Below are positions 7,925 through 8,491 of a DNA stretch of 8,491 bases, one piece after another. The stretch lies in the NCBI GenBank assembly GCA_902465425.1, contig CABQNA010000051.1, positions 1-8,491 on the forward strand. The letters run 5' to 3'. The DNA comes from an uncultured Collinsella sp. (GTDB lineage: Bacteria > Actinomycetota > Coriobacteriia > Coriobacteriales > Coriobacteriaceae). Within the stretch, counting starts at the first letter, position 1. Each line of letters starts with the position of its first letter. The translations under genes were made by a program, and so were the position numbers. The notes beneath the pieces were generated by a model. It saw only the letters and a list, made by a program, of their open reading frames with translations, was not told the origin of the DNA and searched no databases.

Positions 7925-7942
7925 AGGCTATGCCCCAGGGCT
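7911..7942 (-). terminator. Intrinsic terminator of the tRNA cluster
   Basis: On the minus-strand transcript AGCCCTGGGGC (7942-7932) pairs with GCCTCGGGGCT (7928-7918) over an ATA loop: 11 pairs including two G-U. Six T residues (7918-7913) follow directly. It starts 13 nt after the last tRNA. Confidence 0.92.
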
Positions 7943-7955
7943 CTTCACGTTTTGA

Positions 7956-8032
7956 TGGTGGACCTGACAAGATTCGAACTTGTGACCTCCCGGTTATCAG
8001 CCGGACGCTCTAACCAACTGAGCTACAGGTCC
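7956..8032 (-). tRNA. tRNA-Ile (anticodon GAT), downstream copy
   Basis: A full cloverleaf of 77 nt including the encoded CCA: acceptor GGACCTG/CAGGTCC, D-arm GCTC/GAGC, anticodon stem TCCGG/CCGGG with loop CTGATAA, T-arm ACAAG/CTTGT with TTCGAAT loop, discriminator A. The anticodon GAT reads the AUC and AUU Ile codons. It lies 4 nt after the tRNA-Ala gene and 13 nt before a strong terminator. It is identical to the copy at 8180-8256. Confidence 0.97.
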
Positions 8033-8036
8033 ATCA

Positions 8037-8112
8037 TGGTGGAGGTTAGGGGGATCGAACCCCTGACCTCAGGCTTGCAAAGCCCGCGCTCTCCCAGCTG
8101 AGCTAAACCCCC
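8037..8112 (-). tRNA. tRNA-Ala (anticodon TGC)
   Basis: A 76-nt cloverleaf with encoded CCA: acceptor GGGGGTT/AACCTCC containing the alanine identity pair G3-U70, D-arm GCTC/GAGC, anticodon stem CGGGC/GCCTG with loop TTTGCAA, T-arm with TTCGATC loop. It sits between two identical tRNA-Ile genes. The nearest promoter visible is upstream of the first tRNA-Ile, beyond a hairpin, so the gene probably depends on readthrough or RNA processing. Confidence 0.97.
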
Positions 8113-8123
8113 ACGGAGACAGT

Positions 8124-8168
8124 AATAAACACCCCAGCGGCGACTCGGCTCTCGCTGGGGTGTTTATT
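8124..8168 (-). terminator. Terminator-like hairpin inside the tRNA cluster
   Basis: A 16-bp perfect stem (8124-8139 with 8153-8168) around a 13-nt loop. Its 3' arm on the transcript ends in GGGGTGTTTATT, a U-rich end like an imperfect intrinsic terminator. It lies 11 nt after the first tRNA-Ile and 11 nt before tRNA-Ala, so it may be a partial terminator or a processing stem. Confidence 0.6.
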
Positions 8169-8179
8169 GCGAAAGAAAG

Positions 8180-8256
8180 TGGTGGACCTGACAAGATTCG
8201 AACTTGTGACCTCCCGGTTATCAGCCGGACGCTCTAACCAACTGAGCTACAGGTCC
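8180..8256 (-). tRNA. tRNA-Ile (anticodon GAT), upstream copy
   Basis: Same 77-nt cloverleaf with encoded CCA and GAT anticodon as the copy at 7956-8032; identity extends 3 bases past the 5' end, giving an 80-bp direct repeat. It is the first gene of the cluster, with a good promoter just upstream and a terminator-like hairpin just downstream. Confidence 0.97.
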
Positions 8257-8270
8257 ATCGCGCAAGGGAT

Positions 8271-8300
8271 ATATTAGACGAGTCGTTACGCGCGCGTCAA
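8271..8300 (-). promoter_or_regulatory. Promoter of the tRNA cluster
   Basis: TTGACG (8300-8295) and TAATAT (8276-8271) are 18 nt apart on the minus strand, placing the transcript start a few bases before the first tRNA-Ile. An A-run (CAAAAAAG) lies just upstream of the -35 and belongs to the end of the long inverted repeat; it could act as an UP element. Confidence 0.75.
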
Positions 8301-8303
8301 CAA

Positions 8304-8490
8304 CTTTTTTGAAAATCTTTGGAGGGTGTTCGCCCCGGCCGCACGGCGGCATATGAAGTCGCCTGCTCGGACAGTCCTGACTCGCGCAGAGAGCACATTA
8401 AGTGCTCTCTGGCTCGTGCGGAACTCGCGATCGACTTCACATGCCGCCGTGCGGCCGGGGCGAACGCGAGTCCCGAGGTTTTCAAAAAAG
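8304..8490. repeat. 187-bp palindromic element, possible MITE
   Basis: Three nested inverted-repeat pairs are visible. The ends are CTTTTTTGAAAA (8304-8315) and its exact reverse complement (8479-8490). Next come 34-bp GC-rich arms at 8328-8361 and 8432-8465 with a single mismatch. In the centre a 10-bp hairpin CAGAGAGCAC/GTGCTCTCTG (8387-8396, 8402-8411) encloses a 5-nt loop. The segments between stems do not pair well. Terminal repeats, lack of a coding frame and small size fit a miniature transposable element; a structured RNA or a repeated extragenic palindrome are alternatives. Target duplications cannot be judged because the window stops one base beyond the right end. Confidence 0.6.
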
Positions 8491-8491
8491 C

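Noticed and set aside
8297..8485. 62-codon minus-strand frame in the palindromic element
   Set aside because: It spans the inverted repeat from arm to arm, so its translation only reflects the palindrome; no ribosome site or motif.
8304..8490. Long palindrome as an intrinsic terminator or integron attC site
   Set aside because: Neither strand has a T-run directly after the main stem, and the short core boxes typical of attC sites are not visible.

Overview
The window looks like a chromosomal piece of a high-GC Gram-positive gut actinobacterium, most likely a member of the Coriobacteriia of the Collinsella type. This rests on overall gene content and style (GC-rich housekeeping genes, tRNA genes with encoded CCA, a sortase-type pilus locus, a DUF151 nuclease-family protein); no marker gene fixes the genus. 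All protein genes and tRNAs that I accept lie on the minus strand, so the window reads functionally from right to left. The window ends 1 base beyond a long inverted repeat, which fits a contig that breaks at a repeated sequence.

Right end (about 7911-8491): a 187-bp imperfect palindromic element (8304-8490) abuts the promoter of a small tRNA cluster. The cluster holds two identical tRNA-Ile(GAT) genes flanking a terminator-like hairpin and one tRNA-Ala(TGC), and ends in a strong intrinsic terminator (7911-7942).

Middle (4445-7771): a housekeeping block. A bifunctional-nuclease (DUF151) family protein is directly abutted by a small two-helix membrane protein, then a small acidic protein of unknown function, then, after a 117-nt gap with a hairpin, the ribosome-associated translational GTPase TypA/BipA. 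A 14-bp stem with a T-tract terminates typA.

Left (1-4440): after a 424-nt intergenic region containing a REP-like palindrome, an AT-rich promoter region and a long leader, comes a sortase-dependent pilus or adhesin locus. The first gene encodes a 1235-aa secreted surface protein with five Ig-like adhesin modules, a Cna-B/SpaA domain, a Spy0128/FctA-type pilin domain and a variant LPEAG cell-wall sorting signal. It overlaps by 8 nt a second gene, cut by the window edge, that begins like a major fimbrial subunit (signal peptide, then the N-terminal domain of isopeptide-forming pilins). A pilin-specific class C sortase would be expected just beyond position 1. The pilus genes are visibly more A+T-rich and use more mixed codons than the typA block, consistent with an accessory locus placed next to core genes.
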